NCBI RefSeq assembly: GCF_943193215.1 | Contig: NZ_CALPDH010000010.1 | Location: forward strand, 103,298-167,297 | Reading direction: 5' to 3' | From: Acetatifactor aquisgranensis | GTDB taxonomy: Bacteria > Bacillota > Clostridia > Lachnospirales > Lachnospiraceae | Length of the DNA: 64,000 nt | Part shown: positions 61,906 through 64,000 of the stretch, in pieces | How positions within the stretch are numbered: the stretch's first letter is position 1 | Layout of the letters: every line of letters begins with the position of its first letter | The notes under the pieces: model-generated | Database searches by the model: none | What the model saw: only the letters and a program-made list of their open reading frames with translations | What the model was told of the DNA's origin: nothing | Program-made: the position numbers and the translations under genes

Positions 61906-63216
61906 GTGTCCATGTTTAATTCAAATTCAAAAGCAAATACCGCCGCCGCATTTCCCGAGCATGGCCCGCTGGACAAAAACGGAAGAGAAATCCTGCTGTC
62001 GGTCAAGAACGTAGACATTACTTTCGGAAAAAAGGACAATGCGGTGAAAGCCGTGCAGAACGTTTCCTTTGATATATACAAAGGAGAGACATTCTCCCTG
62101 GTGGGAGAGTCCGGATCGGGCAAGACCACCGTGGGCCGGGCCGTCATCCGGGTAAATTCGCTGGCGGGCGGTGAAATCCTGTATAAGGGCGTCCGTATAT
62201 CGGGCAAGATTCCCCGTTCCCTGGACCGCAGCGTGATTCGGAATATCCAGATGGTGTTCCAGGATCCGGCGGCCTCTCTGAACGACAGGGCGACGGTGGA
62301 TTATATTATCTCGGAGGGACTGTACAATTTCCATCTCTTTTCCAGCAAGGCTGAGCGTCAGCAGAAAGTGGAAAAGATGATTAATGAGGTGGGGCTCCTG
62401 CCGGAGCATCTGACCAGGTACCCGCATGAGTTCTCCGGCGGACAGCGCCAGCGCATCGGCATTGCCCGCGCCATGGTCATGGAGCCGGAGCTGGTGGTGG
62501 CGGACGAACCCATTTCCGCACTGGATGTGTCCATCCGCGCCCAGGTGCTGAACCTGATGAAGAAATTCCAGCGCGAGAAGAAGATTACCTATCTCTTCAT
62601 TGCCCATGACCTTTCTGTGGTACGGTTCATTTCTGACCGGATAGGCGTCATTTATAAGGGCAGGATTGTAGAAATCGCGGAATCGGAGGAACTTTTCAAC
62701 TTCCCTCTGCATCCCTACACCCACTCCCTGATTTCGGCTATCCCCATTCCGGATCCGCAGCTGGAGAAGAACAAGGTGCTCTATACCTATGACCCCTCCA
62801 TGCATGATTACAGTAAAGAGCAGCCGGAACTGGTGAACATCGGCCACGACCATTATGTCTATGGGAGCAAAAAGGAGATAGAGGAATATAAGGCCCTCAG
62901 GGATAATAACGAGCCGGTGAAATCCATCACCATAGCCTTTTCCGGTTCCGAAAAAACCCGGGAAGCGCAGGCGGCGGAGACGGCTGTCCCCAAGGAGGGA
63001 ATTCAGCTTCCGCCTGTGCATGATACAGGATTCTTCCTCTACAAGCTTTTGTCTTTCTTCCTGCCGGTACCCGGACTGATTGCCGCCTTTTTATTCAGGC
63101 GCGTCAATTATATCCGCAATTACAAGGCATGTAAGAAAGGCGCTGTTGCCGGCCTGATTACGCTGGGCGTAGTCGGCGTCCTCTTCCTGCTGTTGTTATG
63201 GCTGGCGGTAATATGA
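61906..63216 (+). CDS. OppF-type ATPase with C-terminal membrane helices, right operon
   Basis: 436 residues. Walker A GESGSGKTT, Q-loop MVFQDPAASLNDR, signature FSGGQRQRIGIARAM, Walker B VVADEPISALDVS. After the nucleotide domain (to about 290) comes a linker and then two hydrophobic stretches (KLLSFFLPVPGLIAAFLF and AGLITLGVVGVLFLLLLW) ending the protein. OppF proteins are normally soluble. GTG 61906 is preferred, with CAGGGGG 7 bases upstream; GTG 61900 and ATG 61912 are alternatives. Overlaps or abuts the OppD stop at 61903. Confidence 0.88.
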   Translation: MSMFNSNSKANTAAAFPEHGPLDKNGREILLSVKNVDITFGKKDNAVKAVQNVSFDIYKGETFSLVGESGSGKTTVGRAVIRVNSLAGGEILYKGVRISGKIPRSLDRSVIRNIQMVFQDPAASLNDRATVDYIISEGLYNFHLFSSKAERQQKVEKMINEVGLLPEHLTRYPHEFSGGQRQRIGIARAMVMEPELVVADEPISALDVSIRAQVLNLMKKFQREKKITYLFIAHDLSVVRFISDRIGVIYKGRIVEIAESEELFNFPLHPYTHSLISAIPIPDPQLEKNKVLYTYDPSMHDYSKEQPELVNIGHDHYVYGSKKEIEEYKALRDNNEPVKSITIAFSGSEKTREAQAAETAVPKEGIQLPPVHDTGFFLYKLLSFFLPVPGLIAAFLFRRVNYIRNYKACKKGAVAGLITLGVVGVLFLLLLWLAVI

Positions 63217-63237
63217 AAGTCAAAATAATTTGAGATT

Positions 63238-63280
63238 CTGAGACGCACGGGAGTTCAAGGACTCCCGTGTGCGGCGTCAG
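63238..63280 (+). terminator. Hairpin after the right Opp operon
   Basis: CACGGGAGT and ACTCCCGTG form a 9-bp stem, extended with bulges by CTGA-GACGC and GCGTCAG. No T-run follows, so it is a strong hairpin but not a standard intrinsic terminator. Confidence 0.45.
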
Positions 63281-63309
63281 AAGAAAAATGGAAAGATAGG
63301 GAGGGTAAT

Positions 63310-63930
63310 TTGAGGGAGACCAGAACCGGAGGGAAAGGAAGAGACTTCCCTCACCCAAAACCAGTGAACAAGATTGAACTTTCCACAGAGCATGGGCGTC
63401 TGAGGCTGATTCTGACCATTGTGTTTCTGGCAATCGGAGCAGCGGCCATTGCCTATGGCGTGTCCGGCCTGTCGTCAAAGGAGGCAGGGTGGACTGAAAT
63501 AGAAGTCAGTTCTTCGGAATTAAACTGCAGCGCCGATTTTGTGTTCCTGTATTGCCTGGGAGAGAGCGGTGTTTCGGCCACAGCTGAGAACAAGGCCATT
63601 ACCGCATGCTATTCCGACGCCACAGAATATGCTTTCCGGATGTTCACAAATGATGTGGAATATGAGGACAGCCACAATATGCACTATATCAATCGCCATC
63701 CGAACGAGGAGATAGAAGTGGATGAGGTCCTCTACCGGGCATTTTCCCTGATTCAGGAATCCGGGGACAGAAGCCTTTATCTGGGGCCTGTCTATGAACA
63801 GTACAATGGCCTGTTCAACTGTACGGAAGAATATCAGACAGTGGAATACGATCCCTATCTGAATCAGGAGACGGCAGATTACTATGCCGCCATAGCAGGC
63901 TTTGCGGGCGACGAACAGATAATAACCTAA
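63310..63930 (+). CDS. Membrane-anchored protein of unknown function, possibly truncated
   Basis: 206 residues from TTG 63310, with GGGAGGG 5 bases upstream. Basic N-terminus, helix about 32-53, then an extracytoplasmic domain with DSHNMHYINRHPNEEIEVDEVLYRAFSL and RSLYLGPVYEQYNGLF. It has some resemblance to the beginning of ApbE-like flavin transferases, but no catalytic motif is reached before the stop. The last 70 bases of the window hold no continuation in any frame that I can see. It may be a complete small protein or one cut at its C-terminus. Confidence 0.5.
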   Translation: MRETRTGGKGRDFPHPKPVNKIELSTEHGRLRLILTIVFLAIGAAAIAYGVSGLSSKEAGWTEIEVSSSELNCSADFVFLYCLGESGVSATAENKAITACYSDATEYAFRMFTNDVEYEDSHNMHYINRHPNEEIEVDEVLYRAFSLIQESGDRSLYLGPVYEQYNGLFNCTEEYQTVEYDPYLNQETADYYAAIAGFAGDEQIIT

Positions 63931-64000
63931 AAGTCGAATAATCAGTACTCAAAACATCAGAACGCTGGAACCCCCAGTTTGTCAAGAAATAATTGGTCCC

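Noticed and set aside
1..64000. tRNA or rRNA genes
   Set aside because: No cloverleaf with GTTCRA-type arm or rRNA-like stretch was recognised in the non-coding gaps.

Overview
The window looks like chromosome from a spore-forming, Gram-positive anaerobe of the Clostridia, most likely a gut Lachnospiraceae. Reasons: sporulation genes gpr and spoIIP next to rpsT, lipoprotein signals of the AACGN type on every solute-binding protein, many AGGAGG ribosome sites, ATGA/GTGA start-stop overlaps, an aldo/keto reductase with ferredoxin-type clusters, and a mucin-type M60 protease. The placement rests on gene content and motif recognition only; no database search was run.

Layout. 1-2757 (minus): a Bce-type antimicrobial-peptide sensing and export module (response regulator, short histidine kinase, terminator, ABC ATPase, start of permease). 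3014-8532 (plus): mnmA, a conserved unknown, a zinc-ribbon membrane protein, a TPM-domain protein, a histidinol-phosphatase-like PHP enzyme and a sugar isomerase/epimerase. 8625-11417: rpsT (minus), then gpr and spoIIP. 11425-14511 (minus): a 1028-residue double GT-C glycosyltransferase. 14677-19606 (plus): ABC ATPase, a 1129-residue FtsX-like permease with a long coiled coil, and a PHP phosphoesterase. 19778-29908: a six-gene operon that mixes a carbohydrate ABC importer (two large propeller-bearing binding proteins, two permeases) with a HlyD-type adaptor and an orphan MacB-type periplasmic domain protein, with no ATPase. 30006-33292: GH127-like protein, YgjP-like metallopeptidase and a cation diffusion facilitator. 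33569-44448: gpmI, a 1860-residue secreted M60 metalloprotease with an internal dockerin, a membrane-anchored cohesin-like protein, an aldo/keto reductase and eno.

44694-63216 is the most unusual part. Two complete oligopeptide (Opp) ABC systems face away from each other across a solitary tyrosine integrase (53427-54668). Both are elaborated. In the left system the OppC-type permease carries a seven-repeat RCC1-like beta-propeller in its first external loop, and the OppF-type ATPase has a ~200-residue helical insertion between Walker A and the Q-loop. In the right system the OppB-type permease has a ~200-residue external insertion, the OppD-type ATPase has a ~235-residue coiled-coil insertion at the same point of the fold, and the OppF-type ATPase ends in predicted membrane helices. 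The two operon promoters share 16- and 18-bp identical blocks separated by exactly 28 bp, and so form inverted repeats around the integrase. A 92-nt three-way-junction structure follows the left operon, and a hairpin-rich leader separates binding protein and permease in the right one.

Working picture: peptide uptake (two Opp systems), mucin proteolysis (M60 plus cohesin-like anchor), oligosaccharide uptake and glycan hydrolysis fit a mucosal saprophyte, with housekeeping glycolysis (gpmI, eno) and sporulation genes between.
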